The position numbers were made by a program, and so were the translations under genes. Below the pieces are notes generated by a model. The model saw nothing but the letters and a program-made list of their open reading frames with translations. It ran no database searches and had not been told where the DNA came from. A stretch of 62,382 bases of DNA from DASUFE01 sp036274675 (GTDB lineage Bacteria > Pseudomonadota > Gammaproteobacteria > HTCC5015): positions 1-62,382 of the forward strand of contig DASUFE010000008.1 in the NCBI GenBank assembly GCA_036274675.1. Reading direction: 5' to 3'. Positions within the stretch are counted from its first letter, which is position 1. The number at the start of each line of letters is the position of its first letter. Shown piece after piece: positions 17,271 to 25,689 of the stretch.

Positions 17271-18065
17271 TCAAAAAATAGTGCCATCAATGGGAGAGGA
17301 AGCCGAGGCATAGCGCCGGCGCGGCATGCGGCCGGCCAGGAAAGCGGCGCGGCCGGCTTCGATCGCTTTTTTCATGGCCTCCGCCATCAATACCGGTTTT
17401 TTTGCGGCCGCGATGGCGGTATTCATCAGTACGCCGTCGCAACCGAGCTCCATCGCAATCGTTGCGTCGGAGGCAGTTCCGACACCGGCGTCGACTATAA
17501 TCGGTACTGTCGCGTTTTCTATTATTGTGAGGATATTGTATTTGTTCTGGATGCCGAGGCCCGAGCCGATAGGCGCTGCCAGCGGCATCACGGCGACGCA
17601 GCCGATATCTTCCAGTTTCTTTGCCACAATCGGGTCATCGCTGGTGTATACCATCACCTCGAAGCCTTCCTGTACCAGTTGCTCGGCGGCGCGCAGGGTC
17701 TGCTCGATATCCGGATAAAGGGTTTTCTCGTCCCCCAGCACTTCGAGCTTGACCAGGTTATGGCCGTCCAGCAACTCGCGTGCAAGGCGGCACGTGCGCA
17801 GCGCATCATCGGCCGTATAGCAACCGGCGGTATTCGGCAGAATAGTGAATTCCCGCGGGGGGATCACGTCGAGCAAATTCGGTTCGCTCTTGTTCTGACC
17901 GATATTGGTCCGGCGGATGGCGACGGTAACGATCTCGGCGCCGCTCGCAAGAATGGCGGCGCGGGTTTCATCCAGGTCGCGATACTTACCGGTGCCGACC
18001 AGCAGGCGGGACTGAAATACGTGCTTGCCGACTTTAAGATCATCTTTAAGGGTGTTTGCAGGCAT
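17271..18065 (-). CDS. thiG: Thiazole synthase
   Basis: 264 residues from ATG 18065; an in-frame extension to 18164 is not needed. ThiG is a TIM barrel that builds the thiazole phosphate of thiamine from deoxyxylulose phosphate, dehydroglycine and ThiS thiocarboxylate. Landmarks are FQSRLLVGTGKY, the Schiff-base Lys region NLVKLEVLGDEKTL, VMPLAAPIGSGLGI and VDAGVGTASDA. It follows thiS with a 16-base gap. Dehydroglycine would come from ThiO, encoded at 48965 in this window. Confidence 0.97.
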   Translation of the reverse strand: MPANTLKDDLKVGKHVFQSRLLVGTGKYRDLDETRAAILASGAEIVTVAIRRTNIGQNKSEPNLLDVIPPREFTILPNTAGCYTADDALRTCRLARELLDGHNLVKLEVLGDEKTLYPDIEQTLRAAEQLVQEGFEVMVYTSDDPIVAKKLEDIGCVAVMPLAAPIGSGLGIQNKYNILTIIENATVPIIVDAGVGTASDATIAMELGCDGVLMNTAIAAAKKPVLMAEAMKKAIEAGRAAFLAGRMPRRRYASASSPIDGTIF

Positions 18066-18081
18066 AACAAAACTCCCACTA

Positions 18082-18282
18082 TCAGCCGCCGCCGATGGCG
18101 TGCACAATCTCGATGCGATCACCCTCGCACAGCCGGCGCCCGGTGTGCAGGCTTCTGGGCACAATCTCGGTATTAATCTCGATCGCCAGGCGGCGTCCCT
18201 GTAACTGCAGCAGGCTGATGACGTCCTGCAGGGTCGAGCCCTCGGGTAGATCCCGGCTTTCGCCGTTAATAAGAACGTTCAT
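18082..18282 (-). CDS. thiS: Sulfur carrier protein ThiS
   Basis: 66 residues with the ubiquitin-like fold and the essential C-terminal Gly-Gly (VHAIGGG). The tail is adenylated and thiocarboxylated to donate sulfur to ThiG. The start MNVLINGESRDLPEGSTL is typical. The ThiF activating enzyme is not in this window. No TPP riboswitch was recognised upstream. Confidence 0.95.
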   Translation of the reverse strand: MNVLINGESRDLPEGSTLQDVISLLQLQGRRLAIEINTEIVPRSLHTGRRLCEGDRIEIVHAIGGG

Positions 18283-18349
18283 GGGGCGGATTGTATTAAA
18301 AAATTAACCACACAGGCCAGAGTACAGAGAGACTTGAATAATCAAGAAT

Positions 18350-18386
18350 GGTTTAACCCTTGGCGTCTTTGCGATAAAAGAAATAT
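18350..18386 (-). repeat. Degenerate intergenic repeat copy
   Basis: On the minus strand: ATTTCTTTTATCGCAAAGAC then GCCAAGGGTTAAACC. This is the best-preserved member of the AAGACGCCAAG-type repeat in the window. It lies between ccmI and thiS. Confidence 0.5.
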
Positions 18387-18417
18387 AAAAGCCTTGGCAA
18401 CGTTGCGTGCTTATTCT

Positions 18418-19638
18418 TCAGGGAAGTTTGGTATCAATTACGAGTTTGATCGAGGGCTTTGCAGCCGGATCAAGCACCGCGCTCTTGCCCAGCAGATCGC
18501 CGCTCGCCGCGCTGGCATTACCGGACTTTGAAACCCGCGCACTGACGACAACCTGGTTGAAGGAGGAAAGGTTCATACCTTGCGCCATGGCGGAACTGTC
18601 ATCCAGCACGAGTTTCAGCGGCAATTCGGCGGCGCGCCTGCGCGCGACGGCCAGCGGCATTTTGGGGCCGTTCGCGGCCTGCGCAAATACGAAAACGGTG
18701 TCACCGGCGGCAACCTGGCTCGCGAGTTGCGGCGACAGGCTGAGTTCGACGGTAATGGAAGGGCCGGCAGGGGAAGCGGCTTTCGGCGGAGCTGCCTGAG
18801 CGGGTGCCGCAGATCCGCCGGCCAGTTGGCGCGACTGTTCGATCAGGTTTTGCACAACGGACCGGGTTTCTTCGTCCAATTGCGGCAGCGCCAATACGGA
18901 TTGCCATGTCCGGACAGCCCCCGCACCGTCGTTGAGATGAAATTGTACGATGCCTTTCAAAAGCAGAGCGCGCGTATTCGCGGGTTCAAGTTGCAGTGCC
19001 TCATCGATCAACTCGGCGGGCCTGCCCAGCACGTTATTGCCGTTGGCGCGCGCAATGGCTTCGGCGTAATCGAGAACGATTGCGGGATCTTTCGGCCCGC
19101 GTTTGTAGACTTCGCCATAGGCGCTGGCCGCAGCCGGGTAGTTCTGCAGTACGCTGTAACTGCGGCCGAGCATACGCCAGCCTTGAACGTCATCCGGGTT
19201 GCTTTTAAGGCGCTGCTCCAGGCGCGACACCATCTCCATGATCGAAAGTTGCGTGTTCGCCGCCGCCGGATCCAGCGCCTGCGGCCTGCCGAGCCACAGA
19301 TATAATGAAGCGGCGAGCAGCGGCAGGGCCAGACCCAGTGTCCAGGAAAGAGCCTTGCCGGGTTTGGCGGGACGGGCCTGATCCTGAGCGCCGCTCTGCA
19401 ACTCGTAACCGAGGGCATCCGACAAATCCTGTTGCGCCTGTTCGTATCCATTGGCGTCGAGTTCGCCATTGTCGAATTGCTGCCGGGCCTGTTGCAGGCG
19501 GTTCTGGTAAATGGAGATGACCGCCTGTTCGTCCGCGGCAGGGGAAACCGCAGGCGAGCGGCGCAAGGCTCTCAGCAGGGAAAACAGGAGGCCGCCCAGG
19601 AGCGCGACACCGATCAGAACAAATATGGCGACGTTCAT
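18418..19638 (-). CDS. ccmI: Cytochrome c biogenesis protein CcmI
   Basis: 406 residues from ATG 19638, which sits four bases inside ccmH. Two N-terminal membrane helices (IFVLIGVALLGGLLFSLL and LSWTLGLALPLLAASLYLWL) flank a cytoplasmic loop rich in Gln and Asp. A periplasmic TPR region (about residues 145-270; WRMLGRSYSVLQNYPAAASA) follows, then a C-terminal beta-rich domain (SITVELSLSPQLASQVAAGD). CcmI chaperones apocytochrome c to the CcmF/H haem ligation complex. It is the last gene of the ccm operon. Confidence 0.92.
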   Translation of the reverse strand: MNVAIFVLIGVALLGGLLFSLLRALRRSPAVSPAADEQAVISIYQNRLQQARQQFDNGELDANGYEQAQQDLSDALGYELQSGAQDQARPAKPGKALSWTLGLALPLLAASLYLWLGRPQALDPAAANTQLSIMEMVSRLEQRLKSNPDDVQGWRMLGRSYSVLQNYPAAASAYGEVYKRGPKDPAIVLDYAEAIARANGNNVLGRPAELIDEALQLEPANTRALLLKGIVQFHLNDGAGAVRTWQSVLALPQLDEETRSVVQNLIEQSRQLAGGSAAPAQAAPPKAASPAGPSITVELSLSPQLASQVAAGDTVFVFAQAANGPKMPLAVARRRAAELPLKLVLDDSSAMAQGMNLSSFNQVVVSARVSKSGNASAASGDLLGKSAVLDPAAKPSIKLVIDTKLP

Positions 19639-20138
19639 TGCTTGCTGCCCTGTTTGGAGGGGCGCGCCTGCTGGCGGCCGCGCAATTCCTCGACGCGACG
19701 TCGTATCGATTCGGAAACCTCGGCGGCGGGCGCCGTCTGCCTGTTGCGGCGGACAATATACAGGAGCAATGCCACGCTGCCGACGCCGATCGCGATAAAC
19801 GGGGCGAACCACAGCAGCATGGTGGAGGGTTTGAGCGGCGGATTATACAGCACGAAATCGCCGTAACGCTGCGCCATGAAATCGATAACGTCCCGGTCGC
19901 TCGCGCCCTGTTCGATCATCTCGTACACGCGCTTGCGCAGGTCCAGCGCCAGCTCGGCGTGCGAATCGGCGATGGTCTGGTTCTGGCAGACCAGGCAGCG
20001 CAACTGGTTGATCAGGTTGTTATAGCGCTCCTTGTACTCGGGGTGGCTGAATTCCAGCACCGCGTGGTCCTGCGCCCCGGCGCTGCCCAGCAACAGCAAC
20101 ACCATCAGTACGGGCCATTTGGTAAATTTGCGCGTCAT
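19635..20138 (-). CDS. ccmH: Cytochrome c maturation thiol oxidoreductase CcmH
   Basis: 167 residues: signal peptide, the redox motif LRCLVCQNQTIADSHAELA (LRCxxCQ) at about residues 46-64, and one C-terminal membrane helix (LLWFAPFIAIGVGSVALLLY). It reduces or holds the CxxCH cysteines of apocytochrome c before haem attachment. It overlaps ccmG and ccmI by four bases on each side. CcmH and CcmI are separate here, unlike the fused enteric CcmH. Confidence 0.95.
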   Translation of the reverse strand: MTRKFTKWPVLMVLLLLGSAGAQDHAVLEFSHPEYKERYNNLINQLRCLVCQNQTIADSHAELALDLRKRVYEMIEQGASDRDVIDFMAQRYGDFVLYNPPLKPSTMLLWFAPFIAIGVGSVALLLYIVRRNRQTAPAAEVSESIRRRVEELRGRQQARPSKQGSKQ

Positions 20139-20677
20139 TGTCCGGGTTTCTGCAATTCCACGAGTTTGGGATACAACACGTCAACCCATACCTTTTCGGT
20201 GATCGGGCCGACTTGCTTATACACGATCACATTGTTCCGGTCGACCAGAAAGGTTTCCGGCGCGCCATAAACGCCGAGATCCAGCCCGAGCGCGCCCTTT
20301 TCGTCGAAGGCGACCACATCATAAGGATTGCCGTAACGCTCCAGCCAGGACTGCGCGTCCTCGCGCGTATCGCGATAGTTCAATCCGTGAATGGGCACCA
20401 GGTTTTGCCGGGCCAACTGCACCAGCAGCGGATGTTCGGTGCGGCAGGCCGCGCACCAGCTGGCCCAGACGTTCAGCAGATAAGGCGTGCCCAGGAGGTC
20501 GGGCTTGCCGATGGTCCGGTTCGGATCGCTCAACAGCGGCAGCGAAAAATCCGGCACCGGCTTGCCGATCAGCGGCGAAGTGACCAGGCTGGGATCGCGT
20601 TTTAAGGCATAGCCAAAGAGAGCCATCAGGGCTAGAAAGCAAAGAAAAATGACAGTGAAAAGAACTTTACGCCACAT
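20135..20677 (-). CDS. ccmG: Thiol:disulfide interchange protein CcmG (DsbE)
   Basis: 180 residues with one N-terminal membrane anchor (KVLFTVIFLCFLALMALFGY) and a periplasmic thioredoxin fold. The active site is NVWASWCAACRTEHP (CAAC), and the family's KPVPDFSLPLL start is present. It keeps CcmH and apocytochrome cysteines reduced in System I. It overlaps ccmF by 11 bases and ccmH by four. Confidence 0.95.
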   Translation of the reverse strand: MWRKVLFTVIFLCFLALMALFGYALKRDPSLVTSPLIGKPVPDFSLPLLSDPNRTIGKPDLLGTPYLLNVWASWCAACRTEHPLLVQLARQNLVPIHGLNYRDTREDAQSWLERYGNPYDVVAFDEKGALGLDLGVYGAPETFLVDRNNVIVYKQVGPITEKVWVDVLYPKLVELQKPGQ

Positions 20678-22637
20678 GCGCGCGCCCTTTAACCGTAGCT
20701 TTCGCTTCCACTGTTCTGCGATAACGCCGGTCGAGCGCCGATATCACGCCGCCAAGCGCCATCAGCAGGGCGCCGAACCAGACCCAGCGGATAAAGGGCT
20801 TGTAGTGCAAACGCATCAGCCAGGCGTTATCGCCCACGGGCTCGCCGAGCGACACATAGAGATCGCGGATCAGGCCGCCATCGATGCCGGCCTCGGTCAT
20901 GGGATTGCCGCCGCCGTCGTAGCTGCGCTTCTCGGGAAACAGGCGCGCGACCTGCCGCTCGCCCTTGTAGATATCGATGGTCGCGCGTTGCGCCTCGTAA
21001 TTCGGACCGTGCAGCTCCTCAAGGTCCGAGAACATAAAGCGATAGGGTCCGAGCTGCTGCGACTCGCCCACGTCAAGGCGCACATCCTCGTGCTGTTCAT
21101 AGACGACGGCCACGCTGACACCGATCACGAAGATGCCGACGCCGAGATGCGCCAGCAGCATGCCATAATAGGAACGCGGCTGGGAAAGCAGGACGCTCTT
21201 AAGGTCGCGCCGGTTCCGCAGCCGCGTTTTAATCGAGTAGATGGAACCGCCGATCACCCACAGCGCGAGGCTGAGGCTCAGCGCGACGCCCAAAGACCGC
21301 GGCGCGAAGGCCAGCAGCGCAAAGGCCGTTCCAAGCACTACCGCGATAGCGATGGTCTTATAAAGACGCAGCAGCAATTGCTTCAGGCTGTCTTCTTTCC
21401 AGCGCAACACGGGCCCGAAGCCCAGCAACAGCAGTAGCGGCGTCATCAAAACGGTGAACATCAGATCGAAGTAAGGCCTGCCCACCGACATCGAACCCAT
21501 GCCCATCGCGACATGGATGATCGGATAAATGGTGCCGAACAGGACCATGGCGGCGGCAAACACCAGGAAAATATTGTTGAACAGCAGGGCGGTTTCGCGC
21601 GAGACGACTTCGAAGCGGCCGATACTGAGCACCTTGCCGGCTCGCCAGGCGAACAGCAGCAGCGCGCCGCCGATGACCGCCGCCAGAAAACAGAGAATGA
21701 AAATACCCCGCGCGGGATCGTTCGCGAAGGCGTGCACCGAGACCAGCACACCGGAGCGGACCAGGAAGGTGCCGAGCAGGCTCAACGAGAAGGCGAAGAT
21801 CGAAAGCAACAGCGTCCAGGCCTGGAATGCCTGGCGTTGTTCGGTGACGGCGAGCGAATGCAGGAGTGCGGTGGTCAGCAGCCACGGCATGAAGGACGCG
21901 TTCTCAACCGGATCCCAGAACCACCAGCCGCCCCAGCCGAGTTCGTAATAGGCCCACCAGCTGCCGAGAGCGATGCCGGTCGTAAGAAAAGACCAGGCGA
22001 CCAGCGTCCAGGGCCGGGTCCAGCGAGTCCAGGCGGAAAACAGACGGCCCTCGAGCAATCCGGCGATGGCGAAGGCGAAGGGCACCGACAGTCCCACATA
22101 ACCCATGTACAGAATCGGCGGATGTATGATCAGGCCGATATCCTGCAGCAGTGGATTGAGGTCCTGTCCGTCGGGCGCCCCCGGCAACAGGCGCTCGAAG
22201 GGATTGGAGGTGAACAGCATAAACATCAGGAAGCCCATGCTGATCAGGCCCAGTACCGCGAGCACGCGCGCGGTGAAGGAGAACGGCAGCGAACGGCTGA
22301 GGAACGAGACCGCGAGCGTCCAGCCGCCCAGAATCAGCGCCCACAGCAGCAACGAGCCTTCGTGCGCGCCCCATACCGCCGACAGCCGGTAATACCAGGG
22401 CAACGACGAGTTGGCGTTCTTCGCCACGTACAGCACCGAAAAATCCTTTTGCAGGAAAGCCCACGCCAGACAGGCGAAGGCGGTCAGCAGGAACACGAAC
22501 TGCCAGCGCGCGGCGGGGAAGGCCAGCGCCATCCACTGCGGACGGTTGGTGTGCGCGCCGATCAGCGGCGGCACGGCCTGGACCAGCGCCGCGCAGAAGG
22601 CGAGGATAAGGGCAAGATGACCGAGTTCGACTATCAT
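20667..22637 (-). CDS. ccmF: Haem lyase subunit CcmF
   Basis: 656 residues, about 15 membrane spans. The WWD domain is intact (ELGWGGWWFWDPVENASFMP), and periplasmic haem-ligand histidines are expected in LIIHPPILYMGYVG and YPIIHVAMGMG. It moves haem from holo-CcmE to the apocytochrome CxxCH. It begins about 125 bases after ccmE, and that gap holds an inverted-repeat element. Confidence 0.97.
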   Translation of the reverse strand: MIVELGHLALILAFCAALVQAVPPLIGAHTNRPQWMALAFPAARWQFVFLLTAFACLAWAFLQKDFSVLYVAKNANSSLPWYYRLSAVWGAHEGSLLLWALILGGWTLAVSFLSRSLPFSFTARVLAVLGLISMGFLMFMLFTSNPFERLLPGAPDGQDLNPLLQDIGLIIHPPILYMGYVGLSVPFAFAIAGLLEGRLFSAWTRWTRPWTLVAWSFLTTGIALGSWWAYYELGWGGWWFWDPVENASFMPWLLTTALLHSLAVTEQRQAFQAWTLLLSIFAFSLSLLGTFLVRSGVLVSVHAFANDPARGIFILCFLAAVIGGALLLFAWRAGKVLSIGRFEVVSRETALLFNNIFLVFAAAMVLFGTIYPIIHVAMGMGSMSVGRPYFDLMFTVLMTPLLLLLGFGPVLRWKEDSLKQLLLRLYKTIAIAVVLGTAFALLAFAPRSLGVALSLSLALWVIGGSIYSIKTRLRNRRDLKSVLLSQPRSYYGMLLAHLGVGIFVIGVSVAVVYEQHEDVRLDVGESQQLGPYRFMFSDLEELHGPNYEAQRATIDIYKGERQVARLFPEKRSYDGGGNPMTEAGIDGGLIRDLYVSLGEPVGDNAWLMRLHYKPFIRWVWFGALLMALGGVISALDRRYRRTVEAKATVKGRAHVA

Positions 22638-22652
22638 AAATTTATCCTGCTT

Positions 22653-22743
22653 GATGTCATCGCGAGCGCAGCGAAGCGATCTATCAAGCCTCGATTACAG
22701 TTTTAATAGATTGCTTCACCGCTTCGCGGCTCACAATGACATT
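22653..22743. repeat. MITE/REP-like inverted repeat inside the ccm operon
   Basis: Two long imperfect inverted arms (TGTCATCGCGAGCGCAGCGA onward at 22655 and its complement ending ...CGGCTCACAATGACA at 22742) flank a short AT-rich centre. The GTCATTGCGAGCGAAGCGAA type is a widespread proteobacterial intergenic repeat. It sits between ccmE and ccmF and would form a large hairpin in the operon mRNA. Confidence 0.7.
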
Positions 22744-22762
22744 TTAAATTATCCAGATTTAC

Positions 22763-23203
22763 TTAAAGATTCTGATTCTGGTGCGCCGGAATTTCCTTCA
22801 GGCTCTTCGCGACTTCCGGCGGCATATAGTTTTCATCGTGCTTGGCCAGCACCTCTTCCGCGGTGACGACGCCGTCAGCACCGAGTTTGCCGATCGCGAT
22901 GATGCCCTGGCCCTCGCGGAACAGGTCGGGAAGTATGCCGGTGTAACGCACGCGCACCTGCTGTTTCAGGTCGGAGACGTCGAATTCAACGTCGGCGCCG
23001 CCGCTGCGGCGCACGCTGCCGGCCATCACCAGCCCGCCGACGCGTATGGTGACGCCGAGCGGAGCCTCGCCGGCCTTGATCTGGCTCGCGTCATAGAAAT
23101 AGCGCATGTTGTTCTGGATGGCGGCCAGCCCCAGCGCCACGGCGGTACCGACGCCGAGCACGATGGCGAGCACGAACAGCATGCGCTGGCGGCGGGGAGT
23201 CAT
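22763..23203 (-). CDS. ccmE: Haem chaperone CcmE
   Basis: 146 residues from ATG 23203, which overlaps ccmD by four bases. One N-terminal membrane helix (MLFVLAIVLGVGTAVALGLA), an OB-fold periplasmic domain (RVGGLVMAGSVRRS, ILPDLFREGQGIIAIGKL) and the haem-binding motif LAKHDENYMPPEV, whose His forms the covalent bond to haem and whose Tyr is the axial ligand. It carries haem from CcmABCD to CcmF. Confidence 0.95.
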   Translation of the reverse strand: MTPRRQRMLFVLAIVLGVGTAVALGLAAIQNNMRYFYDASQIKAGEAPLGVTIRVGGLVMAGSVRRSGGADVEFDVSDLKQQVRVRYTGILPDLFREGQGIIAIGKLGADGVVTAEEVLAKHDENYMPPEVAKSLKEIPAHQNQNL

Positions 23204-23364
23204 GAGCGGCGTTTCTCCAGTTGCGCCTGGCGGTGTTGCATGCGCTTGAGATCGCGCAGGATGCGGCGATGCTGCAGCAGCGGCCACAGCACGGCGGTGG
23301 CCAGCACCAGAAAGCTGATTCCGTAGGAAGTGTATATATAAAAGGAATAATCGTTTGTGTTCAT
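23200..23364 (-). CDS. ccmD: Haem exporter accessory protein CcmD
   Basis: 54 residues: a short periplasmic start (MNTNDYSFYIYTSYGISF), one membrane helix and a basic, charged cytoplasmic tail (RDLKRMQHRQAQLEKRR). This is the standard CcmD shape. It helps release holo-CcmE from the CcmABC complex. It overlaps ccmC and ccmE by four bases. Confidence 0.9.
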   Translation of the reverse strand: MNTNDYSFYIYTSYGISFLVLATAVLWPLLQHRRILRDLKRMQHRQAQLEKRRS

Positions 23365-24101
23365 GATTTCCCCCGCGCCAGCAGTTCGTTCACCCACTGG
23401 CTGCTGCGTTCGCGCCACAGCAGCTCGTTACGGGCGCGCATGAGAAGGTTGATAAAGAAATAAAGCTTGTATGCGAAGAACATCCAGATCAACGGAGTCA
23501 ACATGCTGCCGTCGATGGTGGATTTGGTGAAAGTCACGGTCCGCGACTGATGCAGCGTGTTCCACCACTCCACCGAATAATGAATGATCGGCACGTTCAC
23601 CAGGCCCGCCAGGGCGAGCACCGCGCTCGCCTTGCCGGCGGCGCGCGGATCTTCTATCGACGCCTGCAAGGCGATGAAACCGAGGTACAGGAACAGCAGG
23701 ATGAGTTCAGAAGTCAGACGCGCGTCCCAGTCCCAGTAGGCGCCCCACATGGGTTTGCCCCACAGCGAACCGGTCACCAGGGCGAGAAAGGTGAAAGCCG
23801 CGCCGACGGGCGCGCTGGCGCTGGCCACGATTTCGGACAGCTTGATGCGCCAGATCAGGCCGATTCCGGCATTTACCGCCATGAACACATAAACGAACAG
23901 CGACATCCAGGCGGCCGGCACGTGCACGAACATGATGCGGTAGCTATCGCCTTGCTGGTAATCGGGCGGCGCCAGCACCAGGCCGTCGTAAAGCCCGGCC
24001 GCGAAGAGCAGCAGGCAGGGTACGGTGAGCCAGGGCAGGCAGCGGCCGGTGAAATCATAGAAGTAACGCGGAGAAGCCAGCTTATAGAAGAAATTCCACA
24101 T
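23361..24101 (-). CDS. ccmC: Haem transporter/handling protein CcmC
   Basis: 246 residues with six membrane spans. The haem-binding WWD segment reads GKPMWGAYWDWDARLTSE, and histidines flanking it (FVHVPAAWMS and PIIHYSVEWWN) are the expected haem ligands. CcmC attaches haem to CcmE. The segment carries Tyr where the enteric protein has Trp, a common variant. A gap of about 140 bases separates it from ccmB. Confidence 0.95.
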   Translation of the reverse strand: MWNFFYKLASPRYFYDFTGRCLPWLTVPCLLLFAAGLYDGLVLAPPDYQQGDSYRIMFVHVPAAWMSLFVYVFMAVNAGIGLIWRIKLSEIVASASAPVGAAFTFLALVTGSLWGKPMWGAYWDWDARLTSELILLFLYLGFIALQASIEDPRAAGKASAVLALAGLVNVPIIHYSVEWWNTLHQSRTVTFTKSTIDGSMLTPLIWMFFAYKLYFFINLLMRARNELLWRERSSQWVNELLARGKS

Positions 24102-24239
24102 GCTCTCAAACCTACTGCGCTTGATGGTACTTCGTTAAAAGCTCACGCAAAATGTTCACTTATTTCCGATAAACCGCCCGTCACACTTTTGTCTCGTTCC
24201 TCAGTTTACCCCTTAAGGTTTGAGACGAGCGTACAAGGA

Positions 24240-24944
24240 TCACTGCAAATTGATCCGGATCGCCGCTGCCACCGCGGGCGGCGCTAGGGTGAGCGCCAGC
24301 GCCAGCAGTGCCGCCAGAAAATACAGCGGGCCGGCAAAAGGCAGGCCGGCCATCGAGGCATTGACCGCTCCGGCGGCGAATATCAGCACCGGTATATATA
24401 GAGGCAGCACCAGCAGGGCCAGCAGGGCGCCGCTGCTGCGCACGGCCAGGGTCAAGGCCGCGCCGATAGCGCCGATCAAGCTCAGAACGGGCGTACCGAG
24501 CGCCAATGTTAGCACGAGTATCCCGGTCGCCGCCTCGGGCAATGCGAGCAGCATCCCCAGCAGCGGCGACAGGACTATAAGCGGCAGGCCTGTCAGCAGC
24601 CAATGTGCGAGGATTTTCGCGAGCGCCAGCATCGGCAGCGGCACCGGGCTCAAGGCCAGCAGCTCCAGCCCGCCGTCCTCGTAGTCGGCCCGGAACAGGG
24701 TTTCCAGAGCCAGCAGCACAGCGAGCAGGGCGCACACCCAGACCACGCCGGAAGCCATCGCCAGCAGCAGCGTGGGGCTTGGCCCCACGCCCAGCGGAAA
24801 CAGGCTGACCGCCAGCACGTAGAACAGCAGCGGGTTCACAATCTGCCCCGGCTTGCGCAGGGCGGCCAACAGGTCGCGCCGGACCACCGTCAGCAGGGCG
24901 TTGGCAGTGGAGGCTTCACGGGCGTGCATCGGGTCAGGGGTCAT
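24240..24944 (-). CDS. ccmB: Haem exporter permease CcmB
   Basis: 234 residues from ATG 24944, one base after the ccmA stop codon. Six hydrophobic segments; the start LTVVRRDLLAALRKPGQIVN and the loop LFRADYEDGGLELLALSPVP are hallmarks of CcmB. It is the membrane partner of CcmA in the ATPase that drives holo-CcmE release. Confidence 0.93.
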   Translation of the reverse strand: MTPDPMHAREASTANALLTVVRRDLLAALRKPGQIVNPLLFYVLAVSLFPLGVGPSPTLLLAMASGVVWVCALLAVLLALETLFRADYEDGGLELLALSPVPLPMLALAKILAHWLLTGLPLIVLSPLLGMLLALPEAATGILVLTLALGTPVLSLIGAIGAALTLAVRSSGALLALLVLPLYIPVLIFAAGAVNASMAGLPFAGPLYFLAALLALALTLAPPAVAAAIRINLQ

Positions 24945-24945
24945 A

Positions 24946-25593
24946 TCAGGCCAGCAGCCGGATGTTGCGCGCCTGTATATGGCCGGGGAACAGGTCGGTG
25001 TGGCTGTGGCTCGCGAACGCCACCATGCCGCCGCGCTGCAGCTGTTCATCCACCATCCGCACCAGCAATTCAGAGCCGCGCGCGTCGAGCGCGGTGAACG
25101 GTTCGTCGAGTATCCACAGACGCGCCGGGCTCAGCAGCAGCCTCGACAGCGCGATACGCCGCCGCTGTCCGGAGGACAGGCGGTACGCGGGCTCGTATTC
25201 GAAACCGGCAAGGCCCAGGCGCTCGACGATGGATTCCGTCACCACGGTGGCGGGTTGCAGGGCCAGGGCCGCGAACGCGCGCATGTTCTCCAGCGGCGAC
25301 AATTCCATTTTGATGCCGCCGAGATGGCCGATGTATTGCACGTTACGCAGGAATTGCGAGCGCGCCTCGGCGATCGCAAGCCCTTCCCAATAGACGGCGC
25401 CCGCCGCAGGCTCGTGCAGTCCGGCGAGAATGCGCAGCAGGGAAGTCTTGCCGCTGCCGTTGGCGCCGCTGATGTGCAGGATATCGCCCTGCCGCAGTTC
25501 GAAGGACAGGCCGCTGAACAGCTCGCGGTCACCGCGCACGCAATGCAGCCCAGCGGCGGCAAAAACGGGTTTGTTCGCGGAATTCATGTCCAT
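24946..25593 (-). CDS. ccmA: Haem exporter ATP-binding protein CcmA
   Basis: 215 residues. Walker A ISGANGSGKTSLLR, signature LSSGQRRRIALSRLLL, Walker B LWILDEPFTALDARG and switch His ASHSH give a complete small ABC ATPase of the CcmA type, and its position first in the ccm run confirms the identity. ATG 25593 or 25587 are both possible; neither has a strong ribosome site, and an in-frame extension to 25677 lacks homology. Its promoter should lie in the 100 bases before the hybrid kinase gene end. Confidence 0.93.
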   Translation of the reverse strand: MDMNSANKPVFAAAGLHCVRGDRELFSGLSFELRQGDILHISGANGSGKTSLLRILAGLHEPAAGAVYWEGLAIAEARSQFLRNVQYIGHLGGIKMELSPLENMRAFAALALQPATVVTESIVERLGLAGFEYEPAYRLSSGQRRRIALSRLLLSPARLWILDEPFTALDARGSELLVRMVDEQLQRGGMVAFASHSHTDLFPGHIQARNIRLLA

Positions 25594-25689
25594 GGAAACC
25601 GGGAGTCGGCAAGCGAGGCTGAAGACTATACACGATGTGACGCTGGAGTGGCAGGGCGGCCGCTCCCGCTGGATCAATGGGGCCGCTTG

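Noticed and set aside
18283..18417. Possible TPP riboswitch upstream of thiS-thiG, or upstream of thiO at 48794-48964
   Set aside because: The conserved CTGAGA and CCTGATCTGG-type THI-box segments were not found; the region near thiS holds a degraded repeat instead.
21513..22706. 397-codon open frame opposite ccmF
   Set aside because: Low-complexity Gln/Glu/Arg-rich mirror of a membrane protein gene, without motifs.
25593..25677. Longer CcmA with an extra 28 N-terminal residues
   Set aside because: The extension has no similarity to CcmA and overlaps the gap after the kinase gene; ATG 25593 or 25587 gives the family length.
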